This document shows positions 1-7,837 of a DNA stretch of 15,517 bases, one piece after another. How positions within the stretch are numbered: the stretch's first letter is position 1; every line of letters starts with the position of its first letter. The notes under the pieces are model-generated. The model was given only the letters and a program-made list of their open reading frames with translations, was not told the origin of the DNA and ran no database searches. The translations under genes and the position numbers were made by a program. Source of the DNA: Candidatus Dadabacteria bacterium (GTDB lineage Bacteria > Desulfobacterota_D > UBA1144 > Nemesobacterales > UBA2774); the NCBI GenBank assembly GCA_030632765.1, contig DAOVUC010000008.1, forward strand, positions 1 to 15,517, written 5' to 3'.

Positions 1-498
1 GGCATCGTTGTCAGTAAGTCTATTAAAGTTGGCGGCGATAAAATGGATGAATCGATCCTTCAGTATATAAAGAGAAATTATAATATGCTGATTGGTGAAA
101 GAACTGCGGAAGATGTTAAAAAGAAACTCGGGCAAGCAATAGGCAATGGGGATATTGGGTCAATGAATGTGAAGGGCCGTGATTTAAGAGCGGGGATACC
201 TAGAACTATTGAAATAACAGCAGAAGAGGTTAGAGAAGCGCTTACAGAACCCGTTAGTTTAATTATCGAGGCTATCAAACAGACCTTGGAGAGGACGCCG
301 CCTGAGCTAGCTGCTGATATTGTGGACAATGGTATAGTGCTTACAGGAGGGGGAGCGTTATTAGGGAATCTGGATGAGTTAATAATAGAAGAGACGGGTC
401 TTCCTGTGACAAGGGCTGATGATCCTCTAACTTGCGTTGTTTTAGGGTCTGGAAAAGCTCTTGATGAGCTAGACCTGCTAAGAGAAGTAAGCATGTAA
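1..498 (+). CDS. mreB: Rod shape-determining protein MreB, actin-like ATPase (3' part only)
   Basis: The reading frame is open from base 1, so the gene begins before the window and only about the last 165 residues of a protein usually near 340-350 residues are present. MreB polymerises on the inner face of the membrane and guides the elongasome during sidewall synthesis. The visible part starts with a typical MreB stretch (GIVVSKSIKVGGDKMDE), continues through IKRNYNMLIGERTAEDVK, and carries the second phosphate-binding motif GIVLTGGGALL near its C-terminal end, followed by VTRADDPLTCVVLGSGKALDEL. An internal ATG at base 43 is not the start, because the conserved sequence continues upstream of it in frame. 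A 56-base gap separates it from mreC. Identification is secure from sequence and from the mreC, mreD, mrdA, rodA order that follows. Confidence 0.96.
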   Translation, partial: GIVVSKSIKVGGDKMDESILQYIKRNYNMLIGERTAEDVKKKLGQAIGNGDIGSMNVKGRDLRAGIPRTIEITAEEVREALTEPVSLIIEAIKQTLERTPPELAADIVDNGIVLTGGGALLGNLDELIIEETGLPVTRADDPLTCVVLGSGKALDELDLLREVSM

Positions 499-554
499 TA
501 TTCATAACAGCGCATATTCCTTTAAGTATGTCAAAAGCGGTTTAATATGCATCA

Positions 555-1382
555 ATGAAATTCTTAAAGAACCGAGCAGTTTTAATAACCATAGTTCTCT
601 TTTTTGTATCAATACAGCTTTTTTCACTCAATATTAGAGAAAAAAGAAGTCAGAACTTTATTTCCTCAATTGTGCTTACCATAACCTATTATCCACAAAA
701 ACTTGTATACATCGTTTCAGATAAAATTTTAAATACCTGGCAAGATTATATGGATCTGGTCGATGTTAGACAGGAAAATATCAGGCTTAATAAGGAGGTT
801 TTGAGCCTCCGTCAGGATAAGTTTGAGTTAGCTGAAGCGAGAATTCAGAACTACAGACTGAAAAAACTTCTGGATTTTAAAGAGAGCCCTTCCTATCCTA
901 TTGTTTCAGCCAATGTTATTGGGGGGAGCCCTTCACTACTGCGCAAAGAAGTTATTATTGTCGACAGGGGCACACGCGATGGGATATCCCAAGGGATGCC
1001 TGTTGCATCCTCAGAAGGCATTGTGGGGAGAGTTCTTAGTGTTGGGGATAGAAGCTCAGAAGTTCTTTTGATAACTGATCCGGTAAGTGCTGTTGACGCT
1101 TTTATTCACAGGACCAGGGTTAGGGGTATAGTAAAGGGGACAGGCGGTGGTTGTGCTATGGAGTATATAGAGCAAAACTCTGACATAAGTATAGGGGACA
1201 AGGTGATATCATCGGGTAAAGAGGGTTTTTTCCCAAAAGGTGTAATAATAGGGACGGTTTCTAATATTGAAACTAAAGGGAGTTTTATAAGTGCCCAAGT
1301 ATCTCCATTTGTTGATTTAGATTCACTTGAAGAGGTTGTTATAATTCTTAAAACTAATAATAATATTGTGTTAAATGAATAA
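555..1382 (+). CDS. mreC: Rod shape-determining protein MreC
   Basis: This 275-residue protein has the MreC plan: a short cytoplasmic N-terminus, one membrane segment at about residues 9-27, a periplasmic coiled coil at about 65-105 rich in Leu, Lys, Arg and Glu, and then the two beta-barrel domains. The latter include family-like stretches such as VIGGSPSLLRKEVIIVDRG and GDRSSEVLLITDPVSAVDA. MreC is a periplasmic scaffold that activates PBP2-RodA and links it to MreB. ATG at 555 is the only reasonable start, since an in-frame stop lies at 543-545. The ribosome site in front of it is poor. The gene follows mreB by 56 bases, and its last codons overlap mreD by 8 bases (ATGAATAA), which suggests coupled translation. 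Confidence 0.95.
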   Translation: MKFLKNRAVLITIVLFFVSIQLFSLNIREKRSQNFISSIVLTITYYPQKLVYIVSDKILNTWQDYMDLVDVRQENIRLNKEVLSLRQDKFELAEARIQNYRLKKLLDFKESPSYPIVSANVIGGSPSLLRKEVIIVDRGTRDGISQGMPVASSEGIVGRVLSVGDRSSEVLLITDPVSAVDAFIHRTRVRGIVKGTGGGCAMEYIEQNSDISIGDKVISSGKEGFFPKGVIIGTVSNIETKGSFISAQVSPFVDLDSLEEVVIILKTNNNIVLNE

Positions 1383-1866
1383 GTACCTATCCATTATATT
1401 CTTTGTCTTTCTCTCTGTAATTTTTATTAGCATACAAACCACTCTGCTTTCTTCTCGTAACCTTGGTTATTTTTCCCCGGATCTAAATTTAATTCTCATA
1501 GTCTTTTTGGCCATTTTTTCAGAGATTAGAGGCGGCTTCTTTTTAGCTCTTGGTAACGGATACATGATGGACGTACTTTCGGGAAATTTGCCGGGAACGT
1601 TTATGATATCAAGATTGAGTGCTTATCTCTTGGTACGAAGCGGCTCAAACCATGTTTATTTAAGAAAAGCGCTGGTTCAAGGTCTTGTTATTTTCTTTGC
1701 AACGATTTTTACATGGATTTTTATTCTGGCAATCATTACAATAAAGAAGGATAATAGTTTTGATATCACGGCAAAGTCGATACTAATTCAAGGTATAGTT
1801 AATGCTTTAGTGGGAATTCCAATTTTTTGGATGATACATAAGGTAAATGCAAGATTTCAGAAATAG
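1375..1866 (+). CDS. mreD: Rod shape-determining protein MreD
   Basis: This is a 163-residue, very hydrophobic protein with about five membrane segments, the usual size and form of MreD, the integral membrane partner of MreC in the elongasome. The family signature region is visible as SPDLNLILIVFLAIFSEIRG followed by the GNGYMMDVLSGNLPGTF stretch. The start codon lies inside the end of mreC (8-base overlap), and the gene's own end overlaps mrdA by 20 bases, so the three reading frames are tightly packed. MreD sequences diverge strongly between phyla, so the call rests on size, membrane pattern, the Pro-Asp and Asp-Xaa-Leu-Ser-Gly motifs, and its position between mreC and mrdA. Confidence 0.92.
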   Translation: MNKYLSIIFFVFLSVIFISIQTTLLSSRNLGYFSPDLNLILIVFLAIFSEIRGGFFLALGNGYMMDVLSGNLPGTFMISRLSAYLLVRSGSNHVYLRKALVQGLVIFFATIFTWIFILAIITIKKDNSFDITAKSILIQGIVNALVGIPIFWMIHKVNARFQK

Positions 1867-3658
1867 GCTACTAATCGCAACTATGATACTTGGGCTTGCT
1901 TTCTTGGTTCTTGGATCCAGATTGTGGTACCTTCAAGTTTTGAGGGGAGATGAGTTCGCAGAGTTCTCCCTAGAGAACCATATAAGGGTCGAAAGGATTC
2001 CTGCGCCCAGAGGAAGAATACTCGACAGGTATGGAAAAGAATTAGTTGTTAACAGAACGTCTTTTGATGTTTATGTGATACCTAAGGATGTTAAAGATGT
2101 TGCCCATATAAGTTCCTTCTTTTCTCAAATTTTAAACTTGGATAAAAATCATATTGATAACAACATAAGATCTGCTTTAACAAAAAGAAGTTTTAAACCC
2201 GTCCTTGTTGCTAAAGATATAAACCGTGACCAACTTGCGTATATTGAAGCCCGCAGAAGCTCCCTGCCTGGTGTCATCATTGAAATCCATAATCTTAGGC
2301 AGTACCCACATGGTAGTTTAGGGGCCTCCTTCTTGGGTTACATAGGAAAGGTCAGCGAGGCCGAGTTAAAAAGTAACCCGAAAATAAACAATAATGACCT
2401 AGTAGGTAAGACCGGTGTCGAGAAAGGATGGGAGAGCAATTTAAGGGGGGATGACGGTTATAAACAGAAAGTAACTGACGCTTTGGGGAGAGAAGTAGAA
2501 TCAACTTTATTTTTAGAAGATCTTCAGAATAAGAAGAGCATGCCGGGAAACGATGTCCTTCTTACGATAGATATAGAGCTTCAAAAGGCAGCTGAAGAAA
2601 TCCTGGGAGATCAATCAGGGGCTATAGTCGCCGTTAATGTCAACAGCGGAGAGATACTTGCACTAGCAAGCAAACCCTCTTTTAACCCCGCCGATTTTAT
2701 AAAGGGGATTGATTCTAAGACCTGGTCTGATCTTGTAAATGATAAGACTTCACCGTTGCTCAACCGTGCTACACAAGGGCTTTATGCGCCCGGGTCTGTT
2801 TTTAAAATGGTGCCCAGTACAGCGGCGCTTAATGAAGGGTTTATCGACCACGAAGAATACATCCATTGTCCAGGCTACTATAAGGTAGGTAATAGTACTT
2901 TTAGATGCTGGAAAAGGGGTGGGCACGGCTGGGTTAACCTCAGAGGAGCGATCGTCAAATCGTGTGATGTCTATTTCTATAAGATCGCTGAAAGAATGGG
3001 CATTGATAAGTTGAGCAAATATATACGAGCTTTTGGGTTTGGGTCAGTGACCGGGATAGGAATTGAGGAAAAAGCCGGGATATCTCCCAGCAGGGAATGG
3101 AAGCTCAGAAGGTTTAATAAGCCTTGGTATAAGGGAGAGACAATTGTCTCTGCCATAGGTCAGGGCTACGTTAGTGTAACTCCTACTCAGGTAGCAATGA
3201 TGACGTCTGCTGTCGCTAATGGAGGGACATTGCTTAAGCCCGCTATTGTTAAGGAGATAATCTCTTATAGTGGGGAGAAGAAGTTCAAGCACACCCCGAT
3301 TGTTAGTGGCAAAATTCCTATTGAAATTGAGATGCTTGAATTAATAAAGGACGCTCTAGTAGGCGTTGTAAATGATCCGGGCGGAACAGGGCGCGCGGCA
3401 AGAATAAAGGATATGACCGTCGCCGGAAAAACAGGTACTGCACAAGTGGTGTCACTTGATTTGCAGAGCGATCAGAAAAAACATAGAGACCATGCCTGGT
3501 TTACATCCTATGCTCCTGCAGAAGATCCTGAGATTGCGGTAACTGTTCTCATAGAGCACGGCGGAAAAGGCAGTTCCGTAGCTGCCCCCATTGCGCGCAA
3601 GATTCTCGAGGTTTATAAAACTCTAAAAGAAGAGAGAGGGGCAGATGATAATGTTTGA
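1847..3658 (+). CDS. mrdA: Penicillin-binding protein 2, peptidoglycan transpeptidase of the elongasome
   Basis: This class B PBP has 603 residues, close to the usual 600-650. An N-terminal membrane anchor (about residues 7-28) is followed by the dimerisation or pedestal region with the class B motif PAPRGRILDR, and then the transpeptidase domain. The penicillin-binding motifs are visible: SVFK with nucleophile Ser317 and Lys320, SCD at 372-374 (the SxN-type motif with Asp in third place, usual in PBP2), and KTG at 528-530 in AGKTGTAQ. The enzyme cross-links peptidoglycan in the periplasm together with the glycan polymerase RodA, encoded next. ATG at 1847 has AAGG just upstream, lies 20 bases inside mreD, and gives a standard PBP2 N-terminus. 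The gene end overlaps rodA by 14 bases. Confidence 0.96.
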   Translation: MQDFRNRLLIATMILGLAFLVLGSRLWYLQVLRGDEFAEFSLENHIRVERIPAPRGRILDRYGKELVVNRTSFDVYVIPKDVKDVAHISSFFSQILNLDKNHIDNNIRSALTKRSFKPVLVAKDINRDQLAYIEARRSSLPGVIIEIHNLRQYPHGSLGASFLGYIGKVSEAELKSNPKINNNDLVGKTGVEKGWESNLRGDDGYKQKVTDALGREVESTLFLEDLQNKKSMPGNDVLLTIDIELQKAAEEILGDQSGAIVAVNVNSGEILALASKPSFNPADFIKGIDSKTWSDLVNDKTSPLLNRATQGLYAPGSVFKMVPSTAALNEGFIDHEEYIHCPGYYKVGNSTFRCWKRGGHGWVNLRGAIVKSCDVYFYKIAERMGIDKLSKYIRAFGFGSVTGIGIEEKAGISPSREWKLRRFNKPWYKGETIVSAIGQGYVSVTPTQVAMMTSAVANGGTLLKPAIVKEIISYSGEKKFKHTPIVSGKIPIEIEMLELIKDALVGVVNDPGGTGRAARIKDMTVAGKTGTAQVVSLDLQSDQKKHRDHAWFTSYAPAEDPEIAVTVLIEHGGKGSSVAAPIARKILEVYKTLKEERGADDNV

Positions 3659-4769
3659 CAGGAGACTTCTTAAAAATTTTGGGTGGTCTCTGTTCCTGAT
3701 GACACTTGTTTTTTCATTTATATCGCTTCTTAATCTTTATAGCGCTTCTTATGAGACTGGACTCGTCTCTTTTAAAAGACAGTTTGTTTGGGTGGGTATA
3801 GGGATTGTTACTCTTGTATCAGTTTCTTTTCTGAACTATAGATTTTTTAAGCAATACGTGCCGTATATATACGGGGGAGCAATATTACTGCTTTTATTTG
3901 TACTCTTTTTTGGTAAAGAGGTGGCAGGCTCAAAGAGCTGGATAGATGTTGCCTCATTAGCTACTATACAGCCTTCTGAGCTTGTAAAAATTGCAATAAT
4001 TCTTGTGCTCGCTAAATTCTATGATGATGATTACCAAGTTGGTCCATATGGCTTTCTTGATCTGATAAAACCAATAATATTAATAGCCATTCCCCTTGTT
4101 TTGGTGATGCTCCAGCCTGACTTGGGCACTGCTCTAACTATTATGTTGTTATCGGGCAGTATTGTGCTTTTTATGGGTGTAAAAAAATGGTCGGTTGCCT
4201 TTATTCTAATTGCAATTATTGGGGTTTCTTTTTATTCCTGGCACTACTCCTTAAAACCTTATCAAAAGGACAGAATAAGTACATTTATAAATCCTTCAAG
4301 CGATCCTCTCAATGCAGGTTATAACTCAATTCAGTCCCAAATAGCTGTCGGCTCAGGAGGGATTATTGGTAAGGGCCTCAGATCAGGCTCTCAAACACAG
4401 CTTAGGTTTATACCTGCTCAGCAAACCGATTTTGCTTTCTCGGTTTTAGCTGAAGAATGGGGATTTTTGGGTAGCATATTCTTATTGCTGCTCTATTTTA
4501 TGATAGTTCTTTGGATGCTGGATACTTCAAGCCGAGCGAAAGACAAGTTCTCCATGCTTGTATCTTTTGGAATTGCAGCAATGTTTTTTTGGCATGTTGT
4601 GGTCAATGTGGGGATGGTTATAGGGCTGCTTCCTGTCGCTGGGGTGCCTCTATTAATTTTTAGCTACGGAGGGTCTTCTACACTTACGGCAATGATAGGG
4701 ATAGGAATAGTGCTTGGTATCAGGATGAGAAAGTTCTCCATGTCCGCAGAGCCAATAGAGCTCAGGTAG
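3645..4769 (+). CDS. rodA: RodA, SEDS-family peptidoglycan glycosyltransferase
   Basis: The 374-residue multi-pass membrane protein matches RodA (also called MrdB) in length and in about ten hydrophobic helices. Family motifs are clear: QPSELVKIA, QPDLGTAL at 157-164, GKGLRSGSQTQLRFIPAQQTDFAF in pieces over about 245-265, and SYGGSS near the C-terminus. Asp262 in PAQQTD lies in the loop where SEDS polymerases have their essential acidic residue. RodA polymerises lipid II into glycan strands with PBP2. ATG at 3645, preceded by a purine-rich GAGAGGGG, is used here; a second ATG two codons on is also possible. It overlaps mrdA by 14 bases and, at its 3' end, the opposite-strand peptidase by 8 bases. 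It is the last gene of the elongasome run. Confidence 0.96.
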   Translation: MIMFDRRLLKNFGWSLFLMTLVFSFISLLNLYSASYETGLVSFKRQFVWVGIGIVTLVSVSFLNYRFFKQYVPYIYGGAILLLLFVLFFGKEVAGSKSWIDVASLATIQPSELVKIAIILVLAKFYDDDYQVGPYGFLDLIKPIILIAIPLVLVMLQPDLGTALTIMLLSGSIVLFMGVKKWSVAFILIAIIGVSFYSWHYSLKPYQKDRISTFINPSSDPLNAGYNSIQSQIAVGSGGIIGKGLRSGSQTQLRFIPAQQTDFAFSVLAEEWGFLGSIFLLLLYFMIVLWMLDTSSRAKDKFSMLVSFGIAAMFFWHVVVNVGMVIGLLPVAGVPLLIFSYGGSSTLTAMIGIGIVLGIRMRKFSMSAEPIELR

Positions 4770-5739
4770 CTTTATTAGAAAGCAGTTCTTTTGAACATGG
4801 AATGCCCCCTAGGGTAGTGGATTGTTCCACAGCTCTGATAATTGCCTTTTGAGTGAGTTCAGCTGCAATTACACCTAATAGATTCACATCTTCTTTCAAA
4901 TCTCCTAAAGAGACCGATATCACCATATCCCCATCTTGAGAGGTATGGACAGGAGAAATAACTTTTGCAAGTCCAGTTTGTGCAATGGTTGAAATCCTTA
5001 GTAACTCAGATTTTGAAAAGCTCGCATTTGTCACGACTACAGCAAGAGTCGTATTTTGGTAGCTATCAGCCCGCCTTATTATTCCCTGCTTGAACAAATT
5101 TAGTGTTCCGAGGAATTCGTTTCCCTGATTAGAATCCCTGACCCCTGCTAAAATTTGTCCATTTGTAGGCGAGACCACATCTCCAAAGGCATTAACTACT
5201 ACTAAGACTCCCACAATTACTCCGTTTTTTAATTTATAACTCTCTGTCCCGATTCCGCCTTTTGTTGCTTGCCCCAGACCCATTAGTTTTCCTATAGTAG
5301 CCCCAGTTCCTGCCCCAATACTCCCTTCTTCAACCTGAGATGATTTGGCTTGCATACATGCTTCATATCCCATTTGTGCATCTGGTCTGATTCTGCCGTT
5401 TCCGATCCCTAGATCGAATATGACGGCAGTAGGTACTGAAGGGACTACTATGCCCCCTCCAACTTCAAGTCCTACATTTTTTTCTTCAAGGTATTTAATA
5501 ACCCCACTTGTGGCATCAAGCCCGTAAGCGCTTCCCCCAGTTAAGAGAATTGCGTGAATTTTCCCAAATGTATTGTGGGAAAGAAGGGAGTCAATTTGCC
5601 TGGTGCTGGTTCCTCCTCCCCTAAGATCAACAGCAGCAGTGGCCGGACTTTCAAATAGCATAACCGTACACCCGGTTATGGCCTCAAAATCTGAAACATG
5701 ACCTACTTTTATTCCTTCGATATCAGTAATTGATCCCAT
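4762..5739 (-). CDS. P1-family (DmpA/NylC-like, S58) N-terminal-nucleophile aminopeptidase or amidase
   Basis: The protein belongs to the family of DmpA aminopeptidase and nylon-oligomer hydrolase NylC, enzymes that cut themselves in two and use the new N-terminal Ser or Thr as nucleophile. Visible family features, numbered from an upstream TTG, are the GSITDIEGIKVGH opening, VDLRGGGTSTR, LTGGSAYGLDA, and GAGTGATIGK. Near residue 241 is the Asn-Thr-Thr step followed by LAVVVTNA, the place where DmpA cuts Gly-Ser and NylC cuts Asn-Thr. Thr242 is therefore the likely nucleophile. I chose ATG at 5739 because family homology begins right after it; a TTG at 5775 would add 12 residues, and neither start has a good ribosome site. 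No signal peptide is seen, so it is probably cytoplasmic. The true substrate cannot be read from the sequence. Confidence 0.88.
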   Translation of the reverse strand: MGSITDIEGIKVGHVSDFEAITGCTVMLFESPATAAVDLRGGGTSTRQIDSLLSHNTFGKIHAILLTGGSAYGLDATSGVIKYLEEKNVGLEVGGGIVVPSVPTAVIFDLGIGNGRIRPDAQMGYEACMQAKSSQVEEGSIGAGTGATIGKLMGLGQATKGGIGTESYKLKNGVIVGVLVVVNAFGDVVSPTNGQILAGVRDSNQGNEFLGTLNLFKQGIIRRADSYQNTTLAVVVTNASFSKSELLRISTIAQTGLAKVISPVHTSQDGDMVISVSLGDLKEDVNLLGVIAAELTQKAIIRAVEQSTTLGGIPCSKELLSNKAT

Positions 5740-5805
5740 TTGGTAGTATTCTAAATCAATATTGCCGTTTTCCAAATTCTAAATTTTGACTACCCCGGGC
5801 GCTAC

Positions 5806-5833
5806 TTGACAGGATATGACAATCAGCTAGAAT
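5806..5833 (+). promoter_or_regulatory. Sigma-70-like promoter for the oxidase operon
   Basis: A perfect -35 hexamer TTGACA (5806-5811) is followed after 16 bases by TAGAAT (5828-5833), one mismatch from the -10 consensus. It points at the SCO/cox genes. Transcription from it would leave a leader of about 190 bases before the SCO start codon, so either the leader has a role or a second start site lies nearer. Inferred from sequence only. Confidence 0.55.
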
Positions 5834-5847
5834 CATTTTCGCTTTGA

Positions 5848-5884
5848 GGTTATTAGGGGTTAGAGATATTTGTGTGAATAACCC
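5848..5884 (+). promoter_or_regulatory. Alternative hairpins in the oxidase-operon leader
   Basis: GGTTATT (5848-5854) is complementary to AATAACC (5877-5883), a 7-base stem with a 22-base loop. GGGTTA (5857-5862) can instead pair with TAACCC (5879-5884). The two stems share the 3' arm and cannot form together. The site lies just downstream of the predicted promoter. No U-run follows, so it is not a simple attenuator; it could be a protein-binding inverted repeat. The function is unknown. Confidence 0.3.
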
Positions 5885-6032
5885 AATACGACTTCAATAT
5901 ATATCCTTTACTCACCCCAGTAATTATGAATAAAATGAAAATTTTGGTATTGTTAAAGTGAAGATGACTAGTTTTGTGTGGTGTCCGAATAACCGCATGA
6001 TTAAAGTATAAAGGGTTGATTGTACAATTAAG

Positions 6033-6836
6033 ATGCCTAGAGCAAAATTAATATCTACAATACTGCTGATACTCTTACTCTTTTCATCAGAATATGCGTT
6101 TGCTATTACTGATGCAAGGGATGTAAAGGATATTGGTATAGATGAAAAACTAGGGGATCTGATACCTGGTGAAATAGTCCTTGTAGACGAAAATAATGAG
6201 CCTGTGGTTTTTAAAAACTTGTTATCTAACGACACACCCACAGTCTTGAATCTTGTCTATTACAGTTGCCCTAGGCTCTGTAATTTCGCTACGGATGGAT
6301 TGTTGCAAGTTGTAAATGAAACGGAAACACTTCAATTGGGAGAAGACTTTAAGATACTTACGGTTAGTTTCGATCCGGAGGATACAACCCAATTAGCTGC
6401 TACTAAAGCGCCTAAATATCATCAGGGCTTAAAGAGGGTAGAAGGAACACAAGATAATTGGCCTTTTCTGATTGGTGATAAAAAAAACATAAAAAAATTG
6501 ACGGAGTCTGTGGGTTTCAGGTATAAAATAGATGGCGCGGAGTTCGCCCACGCTTCAGCTTTAATTGTACTTACGCCAGAGGGGAAAATTTCCAGATACC
6601 TTCATGGTATACAGCATGAGCCGACTGATTTTAGGCTTGCTTTACTTGAAGCTTCAAAAGGAGAGATAGGTACTTCCAAACTGATTAATAGCGTGTTGCT
6701 ATTTTGCTATGGGTTTGATCCTGTCGGAAAAAAATACGCCCTTAAAGCATTGAATATTGTTAAAGCAGGAGGGGTGATCACTTTGCTATCCCTGTGTGTG
6801 GGGTTAACGTACTTTTGGAGAAGAGAGAGAAGATAG
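6033..6836 (+). CDS. SCO1/SenC-family copper chaperone for cytochrome c oxidase
   Basis: This 267-residue protein has an N-terminal signal peptide (about residues 1-24, ending AFA), a thioredoxin-like SCO domain, and a C-terminal membrane segment at about 243-262 followed by a basic tail, so the domain faces the periplasm and is anchored at its C-terminus. The copper ligands are present: Cys79 and Cys83 in CPRLC, and His173 in FAHAS. SCO proteins pass copper to, or reduce the cysteines of, the CuA site in oxidase subunit II, which is encoded next, 35 bases downstream. A C-terminal stretch CYGFDPVGKKY (225-235) precedes the membrane segment, a layout common to SCO proteins in such clusters. 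Two A-runs (8 and 7 bases) lie in the coding sequence near 6480-6497. ATG at 6033 gives the full signal peptide; its ribosome site is weak. Confidence 0.93.
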   Translation: MPRAKLISTILLILLLFSSEYAFAITDARDVKDIGIDEKLGDLIPGEIVLVDENNEPVVFKNLLSNDTPTVLNLVYYSCPRLCNFATDGLLQVVNETETLQLGEDFKILTVSFDPEDTTQLAATKAPKYHQGLKRVEGTQDNWPFLIGDKKNIKKLTESVGFRYKIDGAEFAHASALIVLTPEGKISRYLHGIQHEPTDFRLALLEASKGEIGTSKLINSVLLFCYGFDPVGKKYALKALNIVKAGGVITLLSLCVGLTYFWRRERR

Positions 6837-6871
6837 AACCTGAATAGAGATGGAGGTTTAAAAGAAAACAG

Positions 6872-7810
6872 ATGACTTGGATTCCAGAGGCGGCATCAAA
6901 TCTTGCGAGTAAAGTAGATGGAGTATTATTAGTAATAACTCTTATATCTATTTTCTTCTTTGTTCTAATAACTGCAGTTCTTATTTACTTTGCAGTAAAA
7001 TACAGAAGAAAAAGTGAGGATGAGGAAACTCCTTATATAACCGGTAGTGAGCCTCTAGAAATAATATGGACCGTAATCCCCTCTATTTTACTTATACTCC
7101 TGTTCGTTCATGCATATGTAGTTTACAAGGACATGAGGACACCTCCCAAAGATGCGGTTGACATTACTGTCACGGGAAAACAGTGGCTTTGGACATTTGA
7201 ATATTACAACGGCAAAAAAACGCTAAATGAGCTCTATGTGCAGCAGAACAGACCTGTAAGGATGGTCATGAGAGCGGACGATGTTTTACATAGCTTCTTT
7301 GTTCCGGCATTTAGGGTTAAGCAGGATTTAATCCCCGGCAGATACACGCAGCTCTGGTTTACTCCCACCAAGATCGGGACTTTTGATATATTCTGTGCCG
7401 AGTACTGCGGCACCGGGCATTCTGCAATGCTAGGGAGAGTAATAGTGCTTAGTCCTGAAGCGTATGATATATGGGAGAAGGGGGTCGGTACGGATGGTGG
7501 CGGAGCTGTTGCCTCGTTGCCCCCTGCTGAATTGGGCGAGAAGGTTTATAAGGGAAAAGGCTGCAACGCGTGCCACAGTGTGGACGGTAGTGTTGTATTA
7601 GGTCCTTCCTTTAAAGGGCTTTACGGCAGAGAGGGAGTGCTCGAAGATGGTTCCAGCTATACGGCTGATGAAAATTATATAATGAAGTCAATCCTTGAGC
7701 CCCAGGAAGAGGTTGTAAAAGGGTTTCAGCCTGTGATGCCTTCTTTTAAAGGTATACTAAGTGACGATGAGATTACAGCGCTTATTGCGTATATGAAAAC
7801 ATTAAAATAA
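6872..7810 (+). CDS. coxB: Cytochrome c oxidase subunit II with fused cytochrome c domain (caa3 type)
   Basis: Also named ctaC. The 312-residue protein has two membrane helices (about 18-42 and 62-86), a cupredoxin domain with the complete CuA site (His140, Cys175, Glu177, Cys179, His183, Met186), and a C-terminal cytochrome c domain of about 90 residues. The heme site is CNACH (Cys231, Cys234, His235), with Met289 in QPVMPSF as probable sixth ligand. Electrons enter through the fused heme c, pass to CuA and then to CoxA, as in caa3 oxidases. There is no cleavable signal peptide; the protein begins MTWIPEAAS as in related A2-type clusters. GGAGG lies 15 bases before the ATG, wider than usual, but no other in-frame start exists upstream before a stop at 6845. 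Confidence 0.96.
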   Translation: MTWIPEAASNLASKVDGVLLVITLISIFFFVLITAVLIYFAVKYRRKSEDEETPYITGSEPLEIIWTVIPSILLILLFVHAYVVYKDMRTPPKDAVDITVTGKQWLWTFEYYNGKKTLNELYVQQNRPVRMVMRADDVLHSFFVPAFRVKQDLIPGRYTQLWFTPTKIGTFDIFCAEYCGTGHSAMLGRVIVLSPEAYDIWEKGVGTDGGGAVASLPPAELGEKVYKGKGCNACHSVDGSVVLGPSFKGLYGREGVLEDGSSYTADENYIMKSILEPQEEVVKGFQPVMPSFKGILSDDEITALIAYMKTLK

Positions 7811-7837
7811 GGTTTTAAAATTTAGGAGGAGATTTCA

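Noticed and set aside
43..498. Starting mreB at the ATG at base 43.
   Set aside because: Conserved MreB sequence continues in the same frame to base 1, so the gene is cut by the window edge.
792..810. A perfect AAGGAGGT ribosome-site-like sequence in mreC, folded into a GGAGG/CCTCC hairpin.
   Set aside because: It lies inside a well-supported mreC coding region with no suitable start codon behind it; chance coding of Lys-Glu-Val is enough to explain it.
5924..6241. A 105-codon minus-strand frame across the SCO start and its leader.
   Set aside because: It overlaps the SCO signal peptide and domain, has an unconvincing composition, and would conflict with the oxidase-operon promoter region.
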